The translations under genes and the position numbers were made by a program. Below the pieces are notes generated by a model. It worked only from the letters and a program-made list of their open reading frames with translations. It was not told the DNA's origin and ran no database searches. A stretch of 64,000 nucleotides of DNA from Diospyros lotus. Lineage: Eukaryota > Streptophyta > Magnoliopsida > Ericales > Ebenaceae. Below are positions 1 to 9,556 of this stretch, piece after piece; position 1 is the stretch's first letter, and the number at the start of each line of letters is the position of its first letter. The stretch lies in contig NC_068340.1 of NCBI RefSeq assembly GCF_014633365.1, forward strand, positions 15,727,879-15,791,878, given 5' to 3'.

Positions 1-588
1 AATTAAAGATTATCACAATTATTAAGGGGAAATGCCGCCAAATTTTTTTTACCTTTTGTTTTCTTTCTTTTTTTTTTTTTTTTTAATATTATGCCTTTTA
101 CAACTGTAGGAATTAGTTCATCTGAGTTTCTTTTTTTTCTTCAAAATTATAAATTTTAATTTTCAGGTTTCTTTTTATAATCAAAATTTTATAATCTTCT
201 TCTCAGTCAAAGATTAGTACTCCTCTAACACTTGAGAGATGAGAAGGAAGATATTGATTTTGAAGAAGAATATGAAGAAGAGGATGAAGAGGAAGACTTT
301 GGAAGTGACCAATATAATTTAGATGATGATGATCAAGAAGATCATCTTATGATTGAAGTTGGATGTTATTATTGTTGTGTTTATTTCTAGAATTTTTTTG
401 TTTGATTATGAATTGTTTATGTTTGAATTTGATGATGAATACTTGCTAATTTATTATATTTTGTTTTTATCATTTTAATTTACCTATATTTTATTAGATT
501 ATATTTTTTTCTCAGTAGACTTCCCCTCTGCCAGGCACGCGCCTTGCGCCTTGGGTTCTAGGACCCCTTTGCGCCTTGCGCCTTTAAA
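1..588 (+). mobile_element. Probable 3' end of a hAT-type DNA transposon
   Basis: A plus-strand reading frame enters from about 232 and ends at a TAG at 388-390. It encodes a strongly acidic tail (runs of Glu and Asp, for example EEEYEEEDEEEDFG), the sort of tail seen after the dimerisation domain of plant hAT transposases. About 140 bp later, at 528-586, lies a GGCGC-rich tip with repeated GCGCCTTG units, a composition common at plant hAT ends. The pararetroviral sequence starts immediately after it, so the transposon probably inserted into the viral copy. The catalytic part would lie left of the window. No target-site duplication could be paired because the other end is missing. The acidic tail could equally belong to another gene. 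Confidence 0.33.
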
Positions 589-1060
589 TGCTATGCAAAG
601 GGATAAGTTGATTGGATAAAGGCAATTTAGGTCTAAGTTTTACTGATGAGGAAGAGTCTTGGTTTGACGGGGCTTTTGGGAGAGTGACTGATACTTTACC
701 TGTCATATAGTTGTGGGCATAACCTGATGCTGTTAACTTAATCTTGTTCTTATCAGTGCTCATGGTAGTCTTTTTCCTGTAAGAAGAGCTATATTCAAAC
801 GCCTGATAAAATCTAATGGCTTGAAGCTGTTCACAGAGAGTTTCCGTTTGGACAATTATAATACCAATATGGGTAGCAAGGTCGGCTGAAATGTATAGAT
901 TGCTGGGACAAAATTCTATGACAATCTGTTTTCTTCTTTCCTCAACGATGGAGTAATGGACACTGGGAAATGGAGCAATAATTTCCTTATACAAAAATCT
1001 AGGGTATGATTGGGTACCATAGGTGACAAGAAATTCATAAGGGCCATCATCATTTTAACG
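584..1060 (-). pseudogene. Viral sequence downstream of RNase H, function unassigned
   Basis: A 136-codon open stretch (994-584) and its upstream extension to about 1050 (YEFLVTYGTQSYPRF in frame) follow RNase H by a few hundred bases. The frame contains a repeated Tyr/Phe pattern and a basic segment (SYRKKTTMSTDKNKIKLT). Its place suggests either the polyprotein tail or a separate 3' reading frame, such as the translation-activator or extra ORF of some caulimovirids; I cannot assign it. The last residues run into the adjoining hAT tip. Confidence 0.45.
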
Positions 1061-1371
1061 GTCGAACTGTTGGATCACCTAATTTGTATCTTTCCCATAG
1101 GGATCTTGGGATCACTATTTTACGAGTTTTTGGGCTTTTTAGAAAGCCTCCAGCTATAATGGATTTGAGAAGTCTTTACCACGAGCTGTTTTCTGTGGAC
1201 TAGCCAGATCATTCCCTGGACCTGGTCAGTTGCCTGATTGGCAGTAGATTGTTTATCTGCTAAAGTAAGCTCATACCAATCTGGTTTAGACATAATTTTA
1301 TAAAGAAATACTGATAAGGATGGAGTGTTTGAAATAAGTTATTCTTTGTCCTGGAACTATTTTCCCTGAAA

Positions 1372-1750
1372 AAAGCCAGGCAGAGAATTAGCTTCTCCTT
1401 TTATATATTCAATATCAAAATCGAAAATAGCTATGATGCTTGCCATCTGGCAAAAATTTATTTAGCAGCAAGATTTTTAACATCTTTTTGTAAAATTTGT
1501 TTGGCTGATTTACAGTCCACTCTAAGAAGAAATTTTTTATTTAAAAGATCATCTTGGAATTTTGTAATGCATAAGACAATGGCTAAAATTTCTTTTCTGA
1601 TAGTAGAATAATTAGCTTGGGTTTTTTTTCCAAAAATCAGAATAAAATCTAATAATATAATCTTGTGAGTTGATATGCTGTTTGAGGATACCTCCAAATC
1701 CTATGTCAGATGCATCTGTCTCTACAATCTTCTGTGCTGTGGGATGACAG
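1372..1750 (-). pseudogene. Pararetroviral RNase H remnant
   Basis: The open piece 1697-1458 contains NYSTIRKEILAIV and FLLRVDCKSAKQIL, and the continuing frame to about 1372 reads FARWQASI...FDFDIEYIKGEANSLP. These are conserved landmarks of caulimovirid RNase H, directly downstream of the reverse transcriptase. The domain ends with a stop shortly after, and no integrase follows. Confidence 0.75.
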
Positions 1751-1899
1751 AGGTGGAGGAGTGGCACTGATTTTACCTGAGACTTGATAGTCTGGACAAT
1801 TTTAGTGTATTGTTCTGTCCATGGGATTGGGCTTCCTTTTAGGCAGTCAAATAAAATATTACACTGGGGCTTGATATTCTTATAGAAGTCAACTACATA

Positions 1900-2620
1900 A
1901 TTTAATGATCCAAGAAATCATTGTAACTGATTTTTGTCTAAGATTTGATCAGGGAATTTATCTTCAAAGTCTACAGTTCGTTGTATAGGAACAATAGTTC
2001 CATTTTCTAATATTATGTAAAAGAATGTCCTTAGATACTTCCAGTGATCATCTAGATTATTGCTAAGTACTAATACATCATCTATGTAGGCAATTATATA
2101 CGCTGTGTATGGGTTGAAGATGTCATTCATGCTGTTTTGGAATTCTGAAGGAGCATTTTTTAGTCCAAAGGGCATTACATTCCACTCGCATTGTCCGAAT
2201 GAAACTGTAAATGCTGTTTTATAGCAATCCTTTTAAGCAATTTGGATTTTCCAAAATCCTGATTTCATATCAAATTTTGAAAATATTTTTGCTTATATAA
2301 TCTATTCAAAAGGTTTTGATTTATTAGGTACAGGATACCTAATCCATTTTAGGCTGTATTCAGGGGCTTGTAATTGATGACTAACCTGGGACTTCCTCTT
2401 CAGTTCTGCAGCTTTATTGACATAGTAGAACGCTGAGCAGGACCATGGGGACTTGGATTTTCTAATAAGATTTTTATCTAATAAATCCTGTATTTCTTTT
2501 TTTGTAGTATTCTACTAATTCTAGCGACATCTATATAGGTCTTGCTTTAGAAGGGATATTTTTATCTGTAAATCCTGATTCATAGGGCAAGTCTACGATA
2601 TGTTGGTTTCTATTTCAAAA
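1900..2620 (-). pseudogene. Pararetroviral reverse transcriptase remnant
   Basis: The best-preserved part (2175-1918) has MPFGLKNAPSEFQ followed by AYIDDVLVLS; these are the F-G-L-x-N-A-P and Y-x-D-D core motifs of reverse transcriptase, with both catalytic aspartates kept. Upstream pieces to about 2600 match the fingers/palm region but are split by stops and frameshifts. The family copies viral RNA into DNA in the cytoplasm; this copy cannot make the enzyme. Confidence 0.78.
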
Positions 2621-2652
2621 AGAATTAGGTATTGTAGAACAAACTTCTGATT

Positions 2653-2871
2653 CTAACAGTGTTTTAAGTGTTGGATTTTTTGGTTTGTTTGAGGCTCATT
2701 TAATTGTTCTTCTTTTCTTTTTAGGGTGAATTCTTCTTTGAAAAATAAAACCTGTTTTTGTTTCTGGTTAATGATTTGAATTTTTTGTTGTTCAATTAAG
2801 GCATTTTTCAGGAGATTAATGTCTCCAGTTTTGGCAGGAAAGGAAAATTTAAATAAGATAGGTGTTCCCAT
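2653..2871 (-). pseudogene. Polyprotein segment between protease and reverse transcriptase
   Basis: A 72-codon open stretch of the viral polyprotein, rich in Lys, Gln and Glu, contains the phrase TPILFKFSFP. Its position fits the end of the protease module or the linker leading into reverse transcriptase. No catalytic motif is visible. Confidence 0.45.
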
Positions 2872-3046
2872 GCATTCTGTTCTAAATTCCTTCTTCAGTA
2901 ACTTCCATGGGAAATAAAAGCTGAAGGAACAGTGTTCCTAAAATGATTGGTGTAGTAGATTTTTGACTAAAAGAAACGAGGTAGAGAAACAAACATTCTG
3001 ATTACGTACATGTGCATGGGGAATTTTATAACGAATTCGTAACTAG

Positions 3047-3271
3047 TCATTGTTTGCTTCTGTTAAGGTTTCTTTTGTTTTTTGAAAAAAATTTAGTGGG
3101 TACTAAGCTTTCTAGTATGCAGTTCATATTGGATCCAGAGTCAAAGAGGGCTGTAGTTTCTAATTTAAATTTTTTTATTCTGATAGTAATATCAATATAC
3201 CACTTTTGGTAAGTTATTCTGCTTAGGAGGTTAACAAAAACAGTGTTCTTCATCATTTTCTTTTGGTTCAA
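3047..3271 (-). pseudogene. Pararetroviral aspartic protease remnant
   Basis: A 74-codon open piece contains ALFDSGSNMNCI, the A-x-x-D-S/T-G-A/S active-site signature of retroviral-type (pepsin-like) aspartic proteases that cleave the polyprotein. It lies between the capsid linker and the reverse transcriptase, as expected. The rest of the domain (flap region) is not in one frame. The opposite strand also has a short open stretch here, which is a shadow. Confidence 0.65.
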
Positions 3272-3543
3272 CTTTTATAGTATTAGAAGGTTCTTCATCA
3301 GTAGTCAAGAGGTGGAGGGTAGAAGGTATCTATCTTTTCTCTTAGATTTGTAATTAGGTTGTCTTGTTCTAATTGGTGTAAGGAGGTCTTCATTATTTCC
3401 AGTTCCTGTTTTACACCTGATACTTCTTCTTTTAAAATTTTGATTTCTAACTGCAAGTCTTTAGGGGTAATCTTGTTTCCTAGAGTTACTAGCCAGGCAA
3501 TTTCTTAAAAATCTGTTCTGGGGGTTTTGTTTTTAGGAAGAGG

Positions 3544-3822
3544 TTAGTTATTACTAATCATATTATGAAATTGTTGGAGATATTGATGCTTAATTTGGGG
3601 GTCTTCACCTTTGTCTACCATGTCCAACATTATTTGGATATTTTCAGTGCCTAGTGGACATACCTTATTATTGCAGTAGCATGATTTTCTTTTACACTCT
3701 GATGAAGATGTCCCCGTGTCAGAGGTTTCTAAAGTGTCTGAGCTAGCTTGGAGTTCTAAATTTTCATTATCAGATAGTTCTTTTTCAGATTCTGATTGAC
3801 TGTCTTCCCACAGACAGGCCAT
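3544..3822 (-). pseudogene. Acidic/Cys-rich segment following the viral zinc knuckle
   Basis: An open stretch of 92 codons begins just downstream of the zinc knuckle. Its first half is rich in Ser, Glu and Asp; the middle has a Cys cluster (CKRKSCYCNN...C), followed by a helical segment with GEDPQIKHQYLQQ. This linker between capsid and protease is common in badnavirus- and florendovirus-like polyproteins. It is one of the longest uninterrupted pieces of the viral copy. No independent function is implied. Confidence 0.55.
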
Positions 3823-3849
3823 AAGTTGTTCCTTGTGTTGATCATCTAA

Positions 3850-4940
3850 TTGGAGTTCATTTAACTTCTTTCATAATTTGCAACGTCAGGCTATGTGTCC
3901 CTTCTGCCCACATTTATAGCAAGTAATTGTATTTGATTTTTTGGTTTTCTGATATCTTTTATATCCACTAGTGTTTTACTTATGTTTATTTACAGGCTTT
4001 TGTTAATAATCTGGTTTATATTTTTTGTGAAACGGCTTCTTATGAAATATGGGGAATCTTTATGACCTTAGATTTGACTTTCTTCTTATTATATTTCGAT
4101 ATATGACAGCCAAATTGTTCACACTAATTTCCTAATTCTCCTTTACTATTAGCCTTTTGTTTTTTAAGTTGGTCATTTAGGGTTAAGTCATTACAAAATC
4201 TTAGGGCTGTTTTTGTAATGATATGGATTAGTTCTCCATAAGTAAAAAGCTCATAGTTAATTCCCTCTCCTGTGGACCTATTTTCTGTTATTAAGTTATC
4301 TTTAACCTGATTGGCAAAGGATCCAGGAAGGCCATTGATAAATTTTTCTTTATAATAACTGGCTGCTGAGTCTTCTCTTCCATATAGTCTGCTAAGAAAT
4401 GTATCCTTATACTGTGTAAAATCGACATCTAAGGTTATTTATTAATTCTCCCAATTGTTTACCTAGATCACTGGGACTTCCAATGAAGTGGACCATGATA
4501 GAGCACAAGAGTGTGGTAACAATCTTAGGAATAGCTGATCCGCTGGCTCTAGAATGGGCTGATTTGTGCGTTTGTCTATCTTGACTAATTTCAATATGCT
4601 ATGTCTCTAGAGGGGTGTTGAGTTTTAGACCATCCCCGTAATTGTCTAATAAACATTTGGGTTAAAGTGGTAGCTGCTTCCTCTTCTAACTATCCTTCAT
4701 TCTTGTAAATATTGGCAATTTGGGTTAAAGTGGTAGCTGCTTCCTCTTCTAACTATCCTTCGTTCCTGTAAATATTGGCAACATTAGCCATCTTATTTGT
4801 AGTTTGGAAAACCTGATAGGGGCTTAGTCCGTCGGTATTCCACTAGTAAATAACAGTGCCAGTAAAATATTCTGGTGGCTATGGAAAAGGTTGATCTATC
4901 TCCAGATATACAAGAGAAGGCCTAGAGTAGTATGGTTGAG
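3850..4940 (-). pseudogene. Pararetroviral coat-protein region with zinc knuckle, broken
   Basis: Minus-strand translation of about 4440-4140 gives a capsid-like stretch containing SRLYGRED, FINGLPGSFANQV, FTYGELI and ALRFCNDL, a pattern typical of caulimovirid coat proteins (packaging of viral DNA). At 3921-3880 follows a CX2CX4HX4C zinc knuckle (CYKCGQKGH...RC), the nucleic-acid-binding motif at the end of these capsid proteins; a stop codon falls inside the knuckle. Further frameshifts and stops occur upstream. A segment of roughly 60 bp around 4660-4770 is present twice in tandem (the reading GGGTTAAAGTGGTAGCTGCT and what follows it), a local duplication inside the old capsid. Confidence 0.7.
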
Positions 4941-4953
4941 TAAAGGTGGTATA

Positions 4954-5361
4954 TGTTATAGTCCACTGCAAGGTATGAAACTTGTCCCACATCGAAAGTT
5001 TAGGCTCTTGGTGTGGGGTTTATAACCTTAGGGCACATCAGATAGCTTTTGAGGGCAAGTTCTACCCAAGGGTTGTAACAATGGTATCAGAGTCGACCCC
5101 ATGCCTCCCAGTTGCAATTGTGCGACGATGGAGGTGATATTGACATTGCAGTGTTCGTCCAGAACTAATCGTGACTAGTGCACAACTTGTCGTCATGGGT
5201 GTCGGACTGCAAAGCGTGGTGGTATGTTATAGTTCACTACACAGCATGGGATTTGTCCCACATTGAAAGTTTAGGCTCTTGGTATGGGGTTTATAATCTC
5301 CTGGGCACCCTCCCCTTGACAACTAACTTTTGAGGGTGAGTTCTACCTAAGGGTTGTAATA
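4954..5361 (+). mobile_element. TRIM (terminal-repeat retrotransposon in miniature), complete
   Basis: Two similar direct repeats, 4954-5080 and 5225-5361, both start TGTTATAG and end with a TTGTAA(C/T)A-type terminus. Both contain the TTGTCCCACAT box common in plant TRIMs. Directly after the first repeat, at 5082, lies TGGTATCAGAGTC, a primer-binding site for initiator-Met tRNA. The internal domain is only about 145 bp and noncoding, with a G/A-rich tract before the second repeat. Flanks are GTATA (4949-4953) and ATATA (5362-5366), a 5-bp target duplication with one mismatch. It marks the upstream limit of the pararetroviral remnant. Mobilisation would have needed enzymes from another element. 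Confidence 0.82.
5082..5094 (+). promoter_or_regulatory. Primer-binding site of the TRIM element
   Basis: TGGTATCAGAGTC lies one base after the first terminal repeat. It is complementary to the 3' end of plant initiator methionine tRNA, the usual primer for minus-strand DNA synthesis in this class. Confidence 0.8.
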
Positions 5362-5382
5362 ATATACTGTTTACCAGTGTTA

Positions 5383-5475
5383 TTAGAGGCGCCCCTAGGC
5401 ACAAAGCACATCTAAGCGCACCTTGGGCGCCTTGAATACTTCCAAGCGGGCGCACAATAGCAAGGCACACCCATG
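5383..5475. mobile_element. Possible truncated hAT tip
   Basis: The sequence starting TTAGAGGCGCCCCTAGGC, with repeated GCGC and CCTTG units, resembles in inverse orientation the tip at 528-586. It is joined directly to gypsy coding sequence, so only a terminal fragment would remain. No duplication was found. Confidence 0.3.
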
Positions 5476-7160
5476 ATTGTTGAGTTGTTAGACAAGCTTT
5501 ATGGGGCAACCTACTTCACTAAACTCGATTTAAGGATAAGATACCACCAAATTAGCATACACCCTCTTGATATGGAGAAGACAGAATGCACCAAGGACAC
5601 TACGAATATTTAGTTATGTCGTTTAGGTTGACAAATGCTCCATTGACATTCCAATCTCTAATGAATTAGTGGGTGTACCCCTGAGGTTAAAAACTCATTA
5701 CAGTTTACCCTTCACTAATAAACTGACACTAAATTGTTTAAAATGCCCAAAATAGCCTTAAACTTTCTCTCTCCCCCCCTCTGCTCCAGTGAACGCAATG
5801 GCAGTGGTGGCAGCAGCAGCAGTAGCTCTTTGTCTCTATTACACCCTCCTCTACTAACCTAGCCATCCTTGGGTTGCCATTGCTAGGCTCGTTTCCAATG
5901 ATGGAAACCAAGGCATCGTTGGGTTTATTCCTAGCAATTTCTAGGGGAGGCAATCAAGAGGACACACGTTTTTGGGATCAAAAACTTGGGAGAGACTGGA
6001 GATGATTGAGTTGACTATGAAGGGGAGGCCTCCATTGGGAATGTTTTTGAGGTTAACGTTGGCAAGAGGCCCCTAGCTCTATGTACAATGAACCCCAGTG
6101 TCCAACATTGGTGAAAGAGGTCTTTTAACTGTTGCTGCCACTGATAGTGGCCAACCACCACCAATGTTTTCTTTTTTTTTTTTCTATTTTCAAAAATGAG
6201 AGAGGAGAGAGAGATTGAAAAGGCAGGGGTAAAACTACCATTTTAATTAATTTTTTTAACAGGAGTGTTTGCTGTAATTTCCCAAAATGGAGGGATGATC
6301 CCTGTAATTAGGCCTTACCTTGGGGGTGGTTAGTGTACCTAATTACTCTTTTATGTATAGTAAAACAATGGGAGAACATCTGAATCATATTAGAACACTA
6401 TTTTTTATTTTGAGATCTCATATACTCTTTGTAGAGAAAGTGAAAGTGCCGCTTTTGACAAAGACTGGTGAAGTACTTAGGATATTTAATTAGAAGTTGA
6501 TTGGGAAAAAAAAAAAAAAAACTATAGATATACTTGAATGGCCAAAACTTCAATCAGTTAAAGTTTTGAGAGGATTCCTGAGGCAAACAGGATACTACCA
6601 CAAGTTCATACAAAATTACGGCAAGATACCTGCTCCTTTAACTTAAATTTTCAAGAAGGGAAGTTTCAAGTTAGAACCTCGGTAGAAGGGGGCATTTGAG
6701 CAACTCAAGCAACTGATGACTCGAGCTCTAGTGTTTTCCTTACCAAATACTAAGCCATTTATTGTCAAATGTGATGCATCTGGGGCAGGTATTGAAACAG
6801 TTTTAGTGCAGGACCACTAGCTTTCTTTAGTCATGCCTTGCAAGGTTAAATTTATTTTTATCTACCAATGAAAAAGAATGCTATCTTTGGTTCATGCAAT
6901 TCAAAAGTGGAGGCATTATCTATTGGGTTGGCAATTTGTTGTCAAAAAGAAGCTTGAAATATTTGTGGGATTAGAATATTACAATGCCAGCTCATTAAAG
7001 GTGGGTGATCAAGTTCATAGGATATGACTTTACAAATAAGTCTGGGAAACAGAATGTGGCAGCATATGCATTATTAGTAAGGGAAGAACATTTTTCCATA
7101 TCAACATTTGCCCCATGTTGGGTAACAGCAATCCAAGAGGATGTCGAAACAAATTCAAAG
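5476..7160 (+). pseudogene. Ty3/gypsy reverse transcriptase and RNase H, broken
   Basis: Plus-strand pieces read ELLDKLYGATYFTKLDL, then YHQI.IHPLDMEKTE, the palm region of a Ty3/gypsy reverse transcriptase. After a nested insertion (5671-6339) the frame resumes near LVYSKTMGEHL, where the family has DDILVYS. From about 6690 follow RNase H landmarks: FEQLKQLMTRALVF, KPFIVKCDASG (catalytic Asp region) and QKWRHYLLGWQFVV. Stops and frameshifts are frequent. The start of pol, protease and gag are missing upstream. Confidence 0.8.
5671..6339. mobile_element. Non-autonomous TIR DNA transposon nested in gypsy pol
   Basis: The left end (5671-5703, GGGTGTACCCCTGAGG...) and the inverse of the right end (6302-6339) match imperfectly over about 35 bp, including the shared inner CTGTAAT. 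Flanks GAATTAGT (5663-5670) and TAATTACT (6340-6347) agree at 6 of 8 positions, as expected for an old 8-bp duplication of hAT type. It interrupts the reverse transcriptase between the LMN motif and the LVYSK motif, which shows insertion after the gypsy element. The interior has no transposase-like frame. Confidence 0.6.
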
Positions 7161-8517
7161 TTACGACAGATTGTGGAACAAGTCCTGAAGGGAGAATTTG
7201 TCAGTCCTTGGAGCTACAAAGAAAGAGTATTATTTTCTAAAGGCAGAATATTCTTGCTACCTGGGTCCACTTAAATTCCTCCATTGTGGAGCGATGCACT
7301 CAATACAACATGAAGGCCATCATAGGACCCTTCAATTTAAAAAAGTTGTTTCCTACTGGTTCATGATGAGAGAGGACATGAGAAACTACATCAAACAGTA
7401 TGATACTTGTCAACAGCACAAGGGCGGCGAACAGACTTCACTGGATGGATTGCTCCGACCTACCCCAATTCCATACCAAGTTTTGACTGAGATATCCAAG
7501 GATTTCACTGAGACTTGGCCATGTCCCAGATTCCCTTTCCCAGGCTAACTCAACTAAGTCTACAATTTTTTGTAGCAGTGGTTTGCTTGTCCAAGCCTAC
7601 ACATGTTATGCCCATTTCTCATCCATACACAACAATATCAGCAGCTCAATTATTATTTGATAACATATTCAAGCTATACGGGATGCCTAAGTCCATTGTA
7701 TGTGATAGAGATAAGGTCCCCACTAGCTAGTATTTGAAGGAATTATTTAATTTTTAGGAAACCAACTTCAATTTTTCATCTTCTTATCACCCTCAAAAGG
7801 ATGGATAGATTGTGCAATGTGTTATGTGGATTTCTTGGGCTGAGTATTGTTACAATACAAGCACTTACAGTACTACTAAGAAGACACCTTTTGAATTGTG
7901 TATAATTAGGAACTTTGCTAACATATGTGCCAGGCAAGGCACAAGTCAAGTCGGTGGAAAACAAGCTAACTGATCAAGTTCATATCTTCAATGAACTAAA
8001 AAATTAGTTGCAAGTTTCCCAAGACTGCATGAAAAAAATCTAAGTTCTCATCGGGTAGACAGAAACTTTGAAGTTAGTGAAGTTGTTTATGTATGCCTGT
8101 ATCCGTATAGGTAGATATCTGTAACAGTTAGGAGGAATTTGAAGCAATCATGGAGGTTCTGTGGGGTAATGTGGACCCTCCAAGATCATCAAAAAAATTG
8201 GACCCGGCACTTATGAGCTTCAAATGCCAATTGGATCAAGGATTCACCTTGTGTTTCATGTATCTTATTTGAATTAAGAGGTTGGGGCAGTTTTACAAGT
8301 GCAGAAGCAATTGCCAACGGTGCATGAAGAAGAGGATATTATCTTGGCTTGGCTGCAACCAAATGCTTGAGCAAAAAATCTGCATGCGTCACAAAAAAGT
8401 TCTTGTTCATTGGCAAGGGCATCTCCTTCAGTGCAACTTGGGAACACCATGAGCGGTTAAAAGATTGTTTTCAAGATTTCCACCCTGAGGGAAAGGTTGA
8501 TTTTTAGGAAGGCGGGA
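7160..8517 (+). pseudogene. Ty3/gypsy integrase with chromodomain-like end, broken
   Basis: The integrase zinc-binding region is seen around 7300-7430 (HHRTLQ ... YDTCQQHK, HHCC type). The catalytic core follows in several frames, with AVVCLSKPTHVMP, LFDNIFKLYGMPKSIVCDRD and SSSYHPQKDG. Near the end (8380-8510) pieces read LVHWQGHL, then KDCFQDFHPEGKVDF, the usual C-terminal chromodomain-like and post-chromodomain phrase of plant chromovirus elements (Tekay, Reina, Galadriel or CRM groups). The element would have integrated into host chromatin; it is inactivated by stops and shifts. Confidence 0.78.
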
Positions 8518-8724
8518 TGTAATGGTTTTATTTATTTATTTATTGCTGAATGTAATGGTTTTATTTTGTTGAAAGTGCTAGTGGATTAATTCTTATTAGT
8601 GAACTAAGTCTTGCATGCTTAAGAGCGGCCCTACTTCTGAGAACGTTTGTTGAATATTACTTCAAGTTATGAGTCAGTTGAGGTTGTGAATGTAAATGGA
8701 GTGCTAATAGATGTAACAAGGGGA
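8508..8724 (+). mobile_element. Polypurine tract and start of a 3' LTR (truncated)
   Basis: GGAAGGCGGGA ends at 8517 and is followed by TGTAATGG, a typical polypurine tract and LTR start, directly after the chromodomain-like end. About 207 bp remain before the homopolymer block. No matching 5' LTR is in the window. Confidence 0.5.
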
Positions 8725-8736
8725 TTTTTTTTTTTT

Positions 8737-8767
<31 letters not shown>

Positions 8768-8769
8768 GG
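8725..8769. repeat. Adjoining T22 and G23 homopolymers
   Basis: A run of 22 T (8725-8746) is directly followed by 23 G (8747-8769), then CGCTCAG. A G run this long is unusual in an AT-rich plant region. It may be genuine low-complexity DNA at the edge of an old insertion, or an assembly or sequencing artefact. Confidence 0.9.
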
Positions 8770-9271
8770 CGCTCAGTAATGCAATTTTAATGAGATTACT
8801 TTCCCTCAAACAAAACTATCTTTCTCCTCTCTAATTGCTTTCTTTTTAATTCAAAATAGCTAGAAACAGAAACAAAGATGGGTTTTAAGAGGCTGCCTAA
8901 TTAGCCCTAGACAGTATCTTGGGCGACTCACTCGATTGGCACATAACCTGCTTGGAATCAAGCAAAGGCATCACATCAAGGTGCTAGTCTATCTTAGAGT
9001 ATATGAGCCCCAAATCTGATAATACAAGGAATTAGCTACAGGCAAACCGAAACATGGTATAATTACTAGAATAAGTTGCTATGCGTGGTAGCTTTAGGAA
9101 CTGGACCAGAAGCATGAAATTAGGTTATGAAACCAAGTCAATGCCCAGCCATACAAATTTACGGGCAACTAACAATTGAACCACTCAATTACCATATGGC
9201 TTAGTTACCGCATTAATTCACCAAGAGAGTCAAAGCCTAGTTCAAGAAGACAAAAGCCCTAAGTACGCAAT
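8770..9271. other. Spacer, no convincing gene
   Basis: No long open frame is present. If the minus-strand gene at 9556-9272 is spliced, a possible acceptor reads TTCCAAGCAG with the exon start GTTATGTG near 8953; this would add only a few codons before a stop. I regard that as speculative. Confidence 0.4.
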
Positions 9272-9556
9272 TTATGTATGTACACCTAAGAAAGAGAAGA
9301 GTAGAGTAGTACCTCCACAACAGAAGCAACAGTAACAGCAAGAGAGGATCAGAAGCAGCTCCCGGCACAAGATCAGGGCCCCACCACCACGTTGCGCTTC
9401 TGAATCGACTGCGTCTCCTCCTTCACTAACATCCACGAGTTTCTGCTGAGACTGATGCTTCTGTTGCTGCTTCATCCTATGGAGGTTCCATTCCAAATTC
9501 TGCAGGTACGCCAACTTGAACGACTCTCTGATCCTCAAAGACGGCCATAGATGCAT
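9272..9556 (-). CDS. Possible small plant protein with Cys-rich C-terminus
   Basis: A 94-codon frame begins MHLWPSLRIRESFKLAYL and has a helical basic/Gln segment (NLHRMKQQQKHQSQQK). It then has a hydrophobic stretch with LILCRELLLILS followed by a Cys cluster (CCYCCFCCGG), which could be a short membrane-associated or lipidated end. Base composition is higher in GC than the neighbours, and the upstream 9560-9720 region contains a CpG-rich block, both suggestive of a real first exon and promoter. A possible GT donor lies at the Cys cluster (GGAG/GTACT), so the final GTTLLFSFLGVHT part may be intronic. I do not recognise the family with confidence. Confidence 0.4.
   Translation of the reverse strand: MHLWPSLRIRESFKLAYLQNLEWNLHRMKQQQKHQSQQKLVDVSEGGDAVDSEAQRGGGALILCRELLLILSCCYCCFCCGGTTLLFSFLGVHT

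Larger units (their letters stand above)
589..4953 (-). mobile_element. Endogenous pararetrovirus (Caulimoviridae-like) copy, decayed
   Basis: The minus strand carries, in 5'-3' order (descending coordinates), capsid-like sequence, a zinc knuckle, an acidic/Cys region, an aspartic protease, reverse transcriptase and RNase H. That is the order of a plant pararetroviral polyprotein, and no integrase is present between or after these domains, which argues for a caulimovirid and against a Ty3/gypsy element. The movement-protein region expected upstream of the capsid is absent; the copy is cut at 4953 by a TRIM element. Many stops and frameshifts break every domain, so it cannot be expressed as a polyprotein. 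The genus is not assignable by eye; badnavirus-, petuvirus- and florendovirus-like groups are all possible. Confidence 0.8.
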
